A program made the position numbers and the translations under genes. Below the pieces are notes generated by a model. That model was given only the letters and a program-made list of their open reading frames with translations. It had not been told where the DNA came from and made no database searches. Of a DNA stretch of 13,420 nucleotides, positions 1 through 6,869 are shown one piece after another. Source of the DNA: JBILCM01 sp044353165 (GTDB lineage Bacteria > Bacillota > Bacilli > Paenibacillales > YIM-B00363); assembly GCA_044353165.1 (NCBI GenBank), contig JBILCM010000061.1:1-13420 (forward strand), given 5' to 3'. Position 1 is the first letter of the stretch; each line of letters begins with the position of its first letter.

Positions 1-346
1 ACCAAGGAACGCCTACGCGAACGAGACTCGCCCCAAGACGATGGGCGTGTTTCATGGCAAGTTCAGTGGCCGGAATATCTCCACAAGTTAAATAAGGTGT
101 TAAAGCGATCGTTGTCAAATTTTTGTCTTTAACCGAAGCACGCAATTGATCCAGCGCTTCCTCAGATGTATCCGGTGAAATTGTGCAACGATTGTTTCTC
201 CAGAATGAAGGTTTTTCCTCAAGAACTTCCGCAGGCGTATCTTTGTACCGCCATTCAATGCCTTGTAACCCTGCTTCTTTGGCAATCAGAATTAATTCAT
301 TCGGTGTTACATCGGGTGTCGCAACTGTAAATACAGATAACTTCAT
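1..346 (-). CDS. Sugar phosphate isomerase/epimerase (TIM barrel), 3' end cut off by the window edge
   Basis: Reading the minus strand from the ATG at 346-344 gives an open frame of 115 codons that runs off the left edge. It begins MKLSVFTVATPDVTPNE and continues with an EAGLQGIEWRY segment and a LTTIALTPYL segment. This is the usual N-terminal half of xylose-isomerase-like TIM-barrel proteins (sugar phosphate isomerase/epimerase, AP endonuclease family 2): strand 1, then the G-x-x-G-I-E-W strand 2. An AGGAGC ribosome site at 353-358 supports the start. The family covers isomerases, epimerases and dehydratases of inositol and other sugars, so the substrate is unknown. Such proteins often work with Gfo/Idh/MocA dehydrogenases, one of which lies at 4754-5833. 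The gene follows the xylAB terminator, so it probably has its own promoter. I found only a weak extended -10 and no good -35. The metal and catalytic residues of the C-terminal half are not visible. Confidence 0.85.
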   Translation of the reverse strand, partial: MKLSVFTVATPDVTPNELILIAKEAGLQGIEWRYKDTPAEVLEEKPSFWRNNRCTISPDTSEEALDQLRASVKDKNLTTIALTPYLTCGDIPATELAMKHAHRLGASLVRVGVPW

Positions 347-446
347 GTGGATGCTCCTATCCTAAAAGGTTGTAATTATCTTACCATAAAGACTCGCAAA
401 ACGATTTGACCCATATGGGGTGGATTGGTTAATTAGTTAACTGTAG

Positions 447-475
447 TTGACATATTTAATTTCACATCCTACGAT
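447..475 (+). promoter_or_regulatory. Promoter-like sequence pointing towards the 3' end of xylB
   Basis: A perfect TTGACA at 447-452 is followed after 17 bases by TACGAT at 470-475, a four-of-six match to TATAAT. It faces rightwards, where the only genes are on the opposite strand. A transcript would therefore run through the xylAB terminator hairpin and then antisense to xylB. It may be chance in an AT-rich gap. No plus-strand gene follows it. Confidence 0.25.
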
Positions 476-494
476 TAAGAACATCAAAAATGTG

Positions 495-547
495 AAATAA
501 AAAACATCCTTACCTTAAGCCAGAATAGATGCTTAAAGTACGGATGT
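495..547 (-). terminator. Intrinsic terminator of the xylAB transcript
   Basis: On the minus strand a 17-base arm (547-531) pairs with a second arm (520-504) across a 10-base loop. Fifteen positions are Watson-Crick, one is a G-U type pair and one is a mismatch. The transcript then enters a run of six T followed by ATTT (503-495). The hairpin starts 34 bases after the xylB stop. The plus strand has no T run after the hairpin, so it should act only on leftward transcription. Confidence 0.88.
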
Positions 548-581
548 AATAAGATAGAGATACCGCTCATCTGCTAAACGA

Positions 582-2078
582 TCAGACGCGAAACTTACTT
601 AGGCGTTGATTTAGCGTTCGAGTTTGTGTATATACATCTTGGTAAATGCGGAAAAGTTCATCGTATTTTTCTGCATTTTCCTTCATGGGTATGTAAGCTG
701 AGCCGTATTTAATGAATACCTTTGCACATTCTTGCAATGAATCAAACCAACCACACCCGACTGCCGCCAGCATGGCCGCTCCCATCCCTGGACCTTGTTC
801 ATTCATTAGCGGAACAATTTCTGACTGAAACACATCCGCTTGCATTTGTAACCATAACGGATTTTTTGCACCACCGCCTATGGCTACAATGCGTTCAATA
901 GATTGTCCTGCCGCTCGAAATAACTGAACAGATTCATTCAATGATAACGTTATGCCCTCCATCACAGCCCGAGCTATGTCTGACAATGCATGTGAAGCAT
1001 CCAGACCAATGAAACTCCCTCGTATCACAGCATCTGCATGAGGCGTTCTTTCCCCAACAAGGTACGGTGTATAGAGTAAGCCCTTAGCACCAATTGGAAC
1101 ATGTTCTACAGGTTCCAACAATTGTTGGAATGATTGTCCCGCAGCGAATGTATCCCGCAACCAACCTAAACTATGGCCTGCTGATAACGTGACACCCATC
1201 GCATAATACGCGTTCGTAAGTGCGTGGTTAAAAAAATGAACTTTCCCGGCATAATCACGATCTTTGCTTTCTTCGTAGGCTAGGATCACACCTGAGGTGC
1301 CGATGCTACACATGGCTGCATCAGGTTTAAGGATTCCTGCACCAACCGCACCGCAAGCGTTGTCTGCCCCACCCGCAAAAACTTTTGTTCGGTTTGTCAA
1401 ACCCGTTTCCAATGCAACACTTGAAAGTAACGTACCTACACAACTTTGCGAATCCAACAACGGGGGACAAATATGAGGATCTATCTCTACGGCTTGACAA
1501 ATGACGTCGCTCCATTGTTTCTCCCTTACATCAAGCAACAATGTGCCTGCCGCATCAGACAAGTCCAACCCCATCTCTCCGGTGAACCGATAACGCACAT
1601 AATCTTTAGGAAGCAGGAACACATCTGTTTGTGCAAATAACGTAGGTTCATGTTGTTTCACCCAGAGGAGCTTAGGCAATGTAAATCCTTCGAGAGCTGG
1701 ATTTCGCGTGATCTGAAGAAGACGTTCTCCCAGAGCAGATTCAATCTGTCTACATTGCTCCGTTGTGCGCGTGTCGTTCCACAAAATTGCAGGTCTGATC
1801 ACTTCCCTTGCTTTATTTAACAAAACAAGACCGTGCATTTGACCCGAGAAACTTAGTCCTTGAATCTGGTTGGCATCTACTCCCGAAGTGAGTAACAATT
1901 GCGACAAGGCAAGCTTCGTTTCACGTACCCAGTCTTCCGGATTTTGCTCACTGAATCCAGAACGTTCCTGATACAACGGATATTCCCTTGATGACTCACT
2001 GCATACTTGCCCAACCTGATCAACCAACAACACCTTGACCGCGCTTGTTCCCAGATCGACTCCAATAACGTATCTCAT
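582..2078 (-). CDS. xylB: Xylulokinase
   Basis: Phosphorylates D-xylulose to D-xylulose 5-phosphate with ATP in the cytoplasm, the second step after XylA. The 498-residue length fits the FGGY kinase family. The N-terminal actin-like fold starts with VIGVDLGTSAVK (residues 4-15). The substrate signature SFSGQMHG lies at 76-83, matching the Met-His pair that marks xylulokinases. The catalytic aspartate is D239 in GGADNACGAVG, and the C-terminal ATPase domain carries the GGGAKNPLW motif at 401-409. The ATG lies 12 bases after the xylA stop, with an AGAGGATC ribosome site overlapping the end of xylA, so the two genes are co-transcribed and probably translationally coupled. A strong terminator follows. 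The gene is intact, with no signs of transfer. Confidence 0.96.
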   Translation of the reverse strand: MRYVIGVDLGTSAVKVLLVDQVGQVCSESSREYPLYQERSGFSEQNPEDWVRETKLALSQLLLTSGVDANQIQGLSFSGQMHGLVLLNKAREVIRPAILWNDTRTTEQCRQIESALGERLLQITRNPALEGFTLPKLLWVKQHEPTLFAQTDVFLLPKDYVRYRFTGEMGLDLSDAAGTLLLDVREKQWSDVICQAVEIDPHICPPLLDSQSCVGTLLSSVALETGLTNRTKVFAGGADNACGAVGAGILKPDAAMCSIGTSGVILAYEESKDRDYAGKVHFFNHALTNAYYAMGVTLSAGHSLGWLRDTFAAGQSFQQLLEPVEHVPIGAKGLLYTPYLVGERTPHADAVIRGSFIGLDASHALSDIARAVMEGITLSLNESVQLFRAAGQSIERIVAIGGGAKNPLWLQMQADVFQSEIVPLMNEQGPGMGAAMLAAVGCGWFDSLQECAKVFIKYGSAYIPMKENAEKYDELFRIYQDVYTQTRTLNQRLSKFRV

Positions 2079-2090
2079 GTTATGATCCTC

Positions 2091-3404
2091 TTAGAAAATG
2101 TAGTTGTTCAACGTGGATCTGATTTTCTCCAAGCGTCCGGATTGGTTTAGGATGTCATCCTTATCCAGTACATAAGCTTCAAGCGATTTGAAATTTGCTT
2201 TGCCGCTAACAATATCTTGTCCTACGCCTTGAGAGTAGCTTCCATACCGTTGTGAGATGATATTTTCAAATACTTGATCCTCAATTAATTTAGCAGCTGA
2301 TTTAAATCCCCTGGCAAAACTATCCATTCCAGCGATATGCGCCAAAAACAGATCATCTGCTTCGAATGATGCACGGCGTACTTTCGCGTCAAAGTTTACG
2401 CCCCCCGCACCAATTCCGCCATTCTTAATGATTTCATACATAGCGAGCGTGACAGAATATAGGTCTGTTGGGAATTCGTCTGTATCCCAGCCAAGCAATA
2501 AATCCCCTTGGTTGGCATCGATAGAACCGAGCATACCATTCATGCGAGATACACGAAGTTCATGCTCAAAGGTGTGGCCGGCTAGAGTAGCATGGTTCGC
2601 TTCAATGTTGAGTTTAAAAGAATCCTGCAGACCATATGTGCGTAGGAAAGCAATCGTAGTTGCCGCATCAAAATCGTATTGATGCTTGCTGGGCTCTTTG
2701 GGTTTGGGTTCAATCAAGAATTGACCCTTATATCCGATTTCATTCGCATAATCGATCGCCATATGGAAAAACCGCGCCAAATTATCAAGCTCAAGTTTCA
2801 TATCCGTATTCAGAAGCGATTCATAACCTTCCCGACCACCCCAGAACACATAGTTTTCGGACCCTAGCTCTTTACCTACTTCTAAACCTTTCTTCACCTG
2901 TGCAGCTGCATATGCAAAAACGTCCGCATTGTTTGAGGTTGCGGCGCCATGAACAAAACGTGGATTGGTGAACATATTCGCTGTATTCCACAACAGTTTT
3001 ACCTTGCTCGTCTTCATGTATTGTTTCATCATGTCAACGATGACATCTAGAATTTGATTCGACTCACGCAACGTTCTACCTTCTGGAGCAATATCGCGAT
3101 CGTGGAAGCAGAAATAAGGAATTCCCATTTTATCATAAAACTCGAACGATGCTTCGACACGCCGCTTGGCGAGATCCATGCCCGTTGAGCCATGCCATGG
3201 GCGCATTGCTGTGCCTACTCCGAATGGATCGGCTCCCTCACCAACGAATGTGTGCCAATACGCACATGCAAAGCGCAAATAATCTTCCATGCGATGTCCT
3301 AAGACTGTCTCGTCAGGGTTGTAATGTTTGAATGCGAGCGGATTGTCTGAAGTGGGTCCTTCGTAGCGAATGTGACCAATCTGCGGGAAATAACTCTGGG
3401 TCAT
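2091..3404 (-). CDS. xylA: Xylose isomerase, class II (long N-terminus)
   Basis: Converts D-xylose to D-xylulose with two divalent metals in a TIM barrel, active as a tetramer. The 437-residue length and the N-terminal block (HYNPDETVLGHRMEDYLRF) place it in the class II group typical of Bacillus relatives. Active-site residues are all present: H101 and D104 in FHDRD, E232 in IEPKPKEPSKHQYD, E268 and H271 in NIEANHATLAGH, D296 in DANQGD, D307 and D309 in WDTDEFPTD, and D339 in NFDAKVRR. An AAGGAGG ribosome site at 3413-3419, eight bases before the ATG, supports the start. It is the first gene of the xylAB operon, transcribed from the regulated promoter at 3449-3477 and divergent from xylR. 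Confidence 0.98.
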   Translation of the reverse strand: MTQSYFPQIGHIRYEGPTSDNPLAFKHYNPDETVLGHRMEDYLRFACAYWHTFVGEGADPFGVGTAMRPWHGSTGMDLAKRRVEASFEFYDKMGIPYFCFHDRDIAPEGRTLRESNQILDVIVDMMKQYMKTSKVKLLWNTANMFTNPRFVHGAATSNNADVFAYAAAQVKKGLEVGKELGSENYVFWGGREGYESLLNTDMKLELDNLARFFHMAIDYANEIGYKGQFLIEPKPKEPSKHQYDFDAATTIAFLRTYGLQDSFKLNIEANHATLAGHTFEHELRVSRMNGMLGSIDANQGDLLLGWDTDEFPTDLYSVTLAMYEIIKNGGIGAGGVNFDAKVRRASFEADDLFLAHIAGMDSFARGFKSAAKLIEDQVFENIISQRYGSYSQGVGQDIVSGKANFKSLEAYVLDKDDILNQSGRLEKIRSTLNNYIF

Positions 3405-3446
3405 AGCAATACCCTCCTTGAATGTTTGAGTATGTGACTTTCATTG

Positions 3447-3456
3447 TTAGTTTATC
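3447..3456 (+). promoter_or_regulatory. Second XylR half-site over the xylA -10
   Basis: TTAGTTTATC here repeats TTAGTTTGTC of the main operator (3466-3475) with one change and an offset of 19 bases. It covers the -10 element of the xylA promoter (3449-3454), so an additional repressor contact here would block RNA polymerase directly. No inverted partner is visible beside it, so it may be an auxiliary half-site. Confidence 0.4.
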
Positions 3457-3477
3457 ACTGCAATCTTAGTTTGTCGA
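3449..3477 (-). promoter_or_regulatory. xylAB promoter
   Basis: On the minus strand TCGACA (3477-3472, five of six to TTGACA) is followed after exactly 17 bases by TAAACT (3454-3449, four of six). A TG one base upstream makes an extended -10. Transcription should start near 3442, leaving a short leader of about 38 bases before xylA. The XylR-type inverted repeat overlaps the -35. Confidence 0.7.
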
Positions 3478-3491
3478 TACAACTAACTAAG
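3465..3491. promoter_or_regulatory. XylR operator (xylO-like inverted repeat)
   Basis: CTTAGTT (3465-3471) and AACTAAG (3485-3491) form a perfect inverted repeat with a 13-base spacer, and the left arm reads on as TTAGTTTGT. This resembles the Bacillus xyl operator half-site TTAGTTTGTT as I recall it. It covers the xylA -35 and abuts the xylR -35, so one bound repressor could control xylAB and also xylR itself. Confidence 0.75.
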
Positions 3492-3492
3492 T

Positions 3493-3521
3493 TTTCGAAA
3501 TGTAATTCTCTGTGATATGAT
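3493..3521 (+). promoter_or_regulatory. xylR promoter
   Basis: An extended -10, TG-A-TATGAT, lies at 3513-3521 with the hexamer at 3516-3521. The hexamer 17 bases upstream, TTTCGA at 3493-3498, matches the -35 consensus at only three positions, so the promoter relies on the extended -10. It begins just past the right arm of the XylR operator, which suggests autoregulation. Confidence 0.5.
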
Positions 3522-3569
3522 ATGCTTGGAGTGAATGAATAGAAGGAACTTAAAGAAGGCGATTGACGA

Positions 3570-4808
3570 ATGAAACTTACGGGAGACCAAACATTAATTA
3601 AAAAAATGAATAAATCGTTAGTGCTTGAGACAGTGATGTCACACGCACCCATATCTAGAGCCGACATATCCGCTAAAATCGGATTAAACAAAGCATCCGT
3701 GTCAACATTGGTTAATGAATGGGTTGGTGAACACCTCGTATTAGAGACAGGTTTGGGTGAATCTAGCGGTGGCAGAAAACCAATGATGCTGCTGTTTAAC
3801 CACCAAGCTGGATTTGCTATTGGCGTTGATTTAGGTGTGAAATATGTGTCTTGTCTACTTACCGATTTAGCCGGACACATTCATTACAGAGAGCGCATTC
3901 GGTTGAACGCAACAGCCCCAGATGATGTTCTAGATCAAATCTCATCATTAATTCACAAAGTAATCAACGAAGCGCCAAGAAGTCCTTACGGTATTATAGG
4001 TATAGGGGTTGGCGTTCCCGGTATTGTAGATGACTTGGGAACCATTATTTCCGCTCCAAATTTAGGTTGGAAAAATATACCCTTCCGACAAAGCCTTGAA
4101 CAGCAATTCACAATCCCGATTGTTATCGATAATGAAGCGAATGTGGGTGCCATAGGAGAAAAAGAATTTGGTATCGGTCGTGATGTCCATCATCTTATCT
4201 ACATTAGCGCGGGAACCGGCATAGGAACTGGACTCGTCATCCACAACAAAATTTTTCGAGGGGCTTCTGGTTATTCTGGGGAATTAGGACACATGACGAT
4301 TCAATCCGATCGAGGACTCTTGTGCAGTTGTGGAAATCGTGGTTGTTGGGAGATGTACGCTTCAGAAAACACTCTTCTGCATCGCGCGCAAACAGAGGTA
4401 AAGTGCTTATCATCACAATCATCCAAAGTTGTTGATATAGATACGTTGGTTGAACTTGCGGCGCAAGGGAATCAAGAAGTAATCCATTTGTTTAACGACA
4501 TTGGTCGATACCTCGGTATAGGTATTGCGAACGCGATTAATGCTTTTAATCCGGAGATGATCGTGATCGGGAATCGTCTCCGGATTGCAAAAGCGTGGCT
4601 CGAGCCGAGCTTGTTTGACACTGTGGCACACAACGTCCTGAATTTCCATCAAGATCGCGCGCGCATTGAATTTGCCGCTCTCCAACTTGATTCTGTGACG
4701 ATGGGTGCGGCATCTATGGCAATATCACAGTTTATTGCGTCTTGTAAAGTTTCTTATACGTTCTCCCAATCCAATCGAACTTCGCGCCCCGTTCTTGAAG
4801 ATTCATAA
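3570..4808 (+). CDS. xylR: Xylose repressor, ROK family
   Basis: Represses xylAB until xylose binds. Residues 12-60 form a winged helix-turn-helix (ISRADISAKIGLNKASVSTLV). The ROK sugar-binding domain follows: GVDLG at 85-89, DNEAN at 187-191 and GTGIGTG at 215-221. The ROK zinc site is complete, with H241 and the C-x-C-G-x-x-G-C-x-E motif at C252, C254 and C259. The start has an AAGAAGG site about ten bases upstream. It is divergent from xylA, the classical arrangement, with an xylO-like repeat between them. At 412 residues it is somewhat longer than the roughly 385-390 usual for XylR. The extra C-terminal tail, from about residue 392, is encoded largely where the gene overlaps the convergent oxidoreductase gene by 55 bases. 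The tail may be a late addition after loss of an earlier stop. Function is inferred from family and position. Confidence 0.93.
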   Translation: MKLTGDQTLIKKMNKSLVLETVMSHAPISRADISAKIGLNKASVSTLVNEWVGEHLVLETGLGESSGGRKPMMLLFNHQAGFAIGVDLGVKYVSCLLTDLAGHIHYRERIRLNATAPDDVLDQISSLIHKVINEAPRSPYGIIGIGVGVPGIVDDLGTIISAPNLGWKNIPFRQSLEQQFTIPIVIDNEANVGAIGEKEFGIGRDVHHLIYISAGTGIGTGLVIHNKIFRGASGYSGELGHMTIQSDRGLLCSCGNRGCWEMYASENTLLHRAQTEVKCLSSQSSKVVDIDTLVELAAQGNQEVIHLFNDIGRYLGIGIANAINAFNPEMIVIGNRLRIAKAWLEPSLFDTVAHNVLNFHQDRARIEFAALQLDSVTMGAASMAISQFIASCKVSYTFSQSNRTSRPVLEDS

Positions 4809-5833
4809 ATGGCTTCGAGAATTAAATTGTTCGTCAGACCCGTAAGTGCGGAAGTGATTGGCGTTTTCCCTTCATAAATACATTCTAGAAAGTGTCTACT
4901 GAGTCGAATGCGTTCTCCTTCGTCATTGTCAGGCTTTGACAGCGCTACATCTATTGGATTATTGAATTTTTCCGTTAAAAATTTACCGTGTTTACCGCGA
5001 TAAGCGGCTCCGCCATCTGTACCCATCAGATGAATAAATGGTTGGGAATCTGTGTCCATGTGAACAGCCCAACTAACTTCTAATGTGAGTGAGCTCCCGT
5101 CTTCCATCTTGATCATTGCAGTAGCCAAGTCTTCAACGTCATATATTCCATTCCAATCGGGTCTACCCCATGATCCGATCCCACGCTTCCTAGGACCAAA
5201 CTCTGCATATGTTGATCCAAATACAGATACAGGCTTGGGATGACCCATCAGATAGAGCGCCAAGTCTAACATGTGAACACCGATATCAATTAACGGCCCG
5301 CCGCCGGATTGATCCATTCGGGTAAACCAAGTGCCCCAACCCGGAATGCCTTTGCGTCGATACCATCCCGTCTTTGCGGTATAAATTTGGCCGAGTTCAC
5401 CACGCTCAATTTGCTCTTTGATCCTCATAGGCACGAATTCCCAGCGCATCTGATGGGCGATCATGAGAACTTTATCGGTTTTTTTACTCGCTCTATAAAT
5501 CGAACGGGCAGCATCTGCATGAATTCCCATTGGCTTCTCCAATAAAACATGTTTTCCGGCTTCGAGTGCTTGGATCGCCAGCGGTGCATGAAATTGGTTA
5601 GGAACACCTACAATGACTGCATCAATTTCTGAATGTTGAATCAGTTCTTCCGCTGTAGTGAACACATGAGGAATTGCGTATTCTTTGGCTCTGCTTTCAG
5701 CGAGCGGTAAATAGACATCCGTGATAGCATGAATCTCGCATAAGTCAGATAATTTGGAGAACTGTTGCAAGTGAACGTTGCCAATATTTCCTGCGCCGAT
5801 CACGCCAATCCGAATTTTTTTTCCTAGTTTCAT
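4754..5833 (-). CDS. Gfo/Idh/MocA-family NAD(P)-dependent sugar oxidoreductase
   Basis: Likely oxidises or reduces a hydroxyl of a sugar, sugar acid or inositol using NAD(P). It has 359 residues from the chosen ATG at 5833. The N-terminal Rossmann fold shows IGVIGAGNIG at 9-18. The conserved EKP lies at 99-101, and the substrate-domain signature GGGPLIDIGVHMLDL at 177-191 supplies the Asp183/His187 pair. The frame stays open for 20 more codons upstream, but GGAGG seven bases before this ATG favours the start chosen here. It is divergent from an AraC-type regulator, which probably controls it. Its stop lies inside the end of xylR. Substrate cannot be told from sequence alone. The truncated TIM-barrel isomerase at the left edge is a typical partner for this family, but the two genes are not in one operon. 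Confidence 0.9.
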   Translation of the reverse strand: MKLGKKIRIGVIGAGNIGNVHLQQFSKLSDLCEIHAITDVYLPLAESRAKEYAIPHVFTTAEELIQHSEIDAVIVGVPNQFHAPLAIQALEAGKHVLLEKPMGIHADAARSIYRASKKTDKVLMIAHQMRWEFVPMRIKEQIERGELGQIYTAKTGWYRRKGIPGWGTWFTRMDQSGGGPLIDIGVHMLDLALYLMGHPKPVSVFGSTYAEFGPRKRGIGSWGRPDWNGIYDVEDLATAMIKMEDGSSLTLEVSWAVHMDTDSQPFIHLMGTDGGAAYRGKHGKFLTEKFNNPIDVALSKPDNDEGERIRLSRHFLECIYEGKTPITSALTGLTNNLILEAIYESSRTGREVRLDWENV

Positions 5834-5947
5834 GTGCATTCCTCCATTTGATATACTTGCCTTAACAAGTTCATGATAGAATGAATGCAACAACCGTGTA
5901 TCGTATTAATTCGAAATATGTCCTATTTCTACGGAGAAGGTGTGAGA

Positions 5948-6820
5948 ATGACCTTATTCCCAAACTACTTGCGCACGTATCCGAATATGTTAAGTAAACT
6001 CCCCTTACACCTTAGTGTTAACCGACTAAAGCGGGGTTTCCCCGCCCATAAACACAATTTCCTCGAATTTTCATTGTGTATCAATGGCAGCGGTTATGAA
6101 ATTATTAATGGGGTGAAACATGATTTAGTGCCTGGCACGTTCTCATTTGTGCTCCCCTATCAAATTCATGAACTCTTTACCACATCAGGTGAGGTCTTAA
6201 CTCTATACAATTGCATGTTCGGTATAGAATTACTCTTAGAAGAGAGAAATCCAGGCAACCTGAATGCATTTTTCACAACCATGGATTCATTGCCATCTTT
6301 CTTGAAATTAAATAAAGATCAGTTGGATGCCATACGCAAAAATTTGGACGAAATGTACGAAGAATATCGAGGGGATCAAGCATGGAGAAATACGATGTTA
6401 ATTGCAAAGTTCAAAGAAATTATCGTCCGCTTTGACAGATACAGTAAGGAAATAAAGACAGCAAATCATGAACAAACTCTTGAAGTCAATCATTCCTCAA
6501 TCATATCGAGAATGATCCATTACATCCATTGCAATTACCAAGAGGATCTCACATTGACAACACTGTCCCAACAATTCGCATTAAGCGCATCGAGGATTAG
6601 CGAACTCATCAAACAAACGACAGGTCAAAGTTTTGTTCATTTTGTGAACGATTTACGGTTGCGCCATGCTGCAGGCTTGCTCGCTTCCACTGATCTGAAT
6701 ATGACTGAAATCGCTCATGAAGTTGGATATAGTTCATACAAAACATTCTCGCGTGTGTTCAGAGAATATCGTGGTGCATTACCAACGCATTACCGCAAAA
6801 AAATACGGCAAGATGAATGA
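5948..6820 (+). CDS. AraC-family transcriptional regulator with cupin sensor domain
   Basis: This 290-residue regulator has an N-terminal cupin-like sensor, with a histidine-rich FPAHKHNFLEFSLCING stretch at 31-47 and PYQIHEL at 70-76. The C-terminal AraC DNA-binding domain spans about 185-286. Its first helix-turn-helix is at 204-226 (LTTLSQQFALSASRISELIK). The second is at 253-275, followed by the conserved family ending FREYRGALPTHYRK. The frame is open 21 codons further upstream, but GGAGAAGGTG just before the ATG at 5948 decides the start. It is divergent from the Gfo/Idh oxidoreductase, its likely target, across 114 bases. Ligand unknown. The last ten coding bases form one arm of the glpX terminator on the opposite strand. 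Confidence 0.9.
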   Translation: MTLFPNYLRTYPNMLSKLPLHLSVNRLKRGFPAHKHNFLEFSLCINGSGYEIINGVKHDLVPGTFSFVLPYQIHELFTTSGEVLTLYNCMFGIELLLEERNPGNLNAFFTTMDSLPSFLKLNKDQLDAIRKNLDEMYEEYRGDQAWRNTMLIAKFKEIIVRFDRYSKEIKTANHEQTLEVNHSSIISRMIHYIHCNYQEDLTLTTLSQQFALSASRISELIKQTTGQSFVHFVNDLRLRHAAGLLASTDLNMTEIAHEVGYSSYKTFSRVFREYRGALPTHYRKKIRQDE

Positions 6821-6839
6821 AAATATCGCTCATCTTGCC
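6797..6839 (-). terminator. Intrinsic terminator of the glpX operon, overlapping the araC-type stop codon
   Basis: GGCAAGATGA (6807-6816) and TCATCTTGCC (6830-6839) form a perfect 10-base-pair stem with a 13-base loop. On the minus strand the stem is followed by GTA and seven T (6803-6797), the mark of an intrinsic terminator for leftward transcription. The stop codon of the convergent regulator (6818-6820) sits in the loop. The plus strand has no T run after the stem. Confidence 0.85.
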
Positions 6840-6869
6840 TGCAATTGACTTCATGTTAAAACTCCTAGT

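Noticed and set aside
183..365. Plus-strand open frame of 60 codons
   Set aside because: It lies opposite the clear sugar phosphate isomerase gene on the minus strand, has no family resemblance and no good ribosome site.
395..410. cre-like sequence around CAAAACGATTTG before the left-edge gene
   Set aside because: The core is symmetric, but the outer TG and CA of the cre consensus are missing.
410..419. Palindrome CCCATATGGG
   Set aside because: A lone 10-base palindrome with no second copy and no known regulator match. Too little to call an operator.
3329..3342. Possible catabolite-responsive (cre) site near the xylA start
   Set aside because: TGAATGCGAGCGGA has the central CG but about four mismatches to the cre consensus and no palindromic symmetry. 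I found no better cre match in the gaps.
3455..3880. Minus-strand open frame of 141 codons over the xylR start
   Set aside because: It is antisense to the helix-turn-helix region of xylR and covers the xyl operator. Its translation resembles no known protein.
5862..5890. Minus-strand promoter TTGCAT-N17-TGTTAA before the oxidoreductase
   Set aside because: The -10 matches only three of six, and several equally weak alternatives exist in the same 114-base gap.
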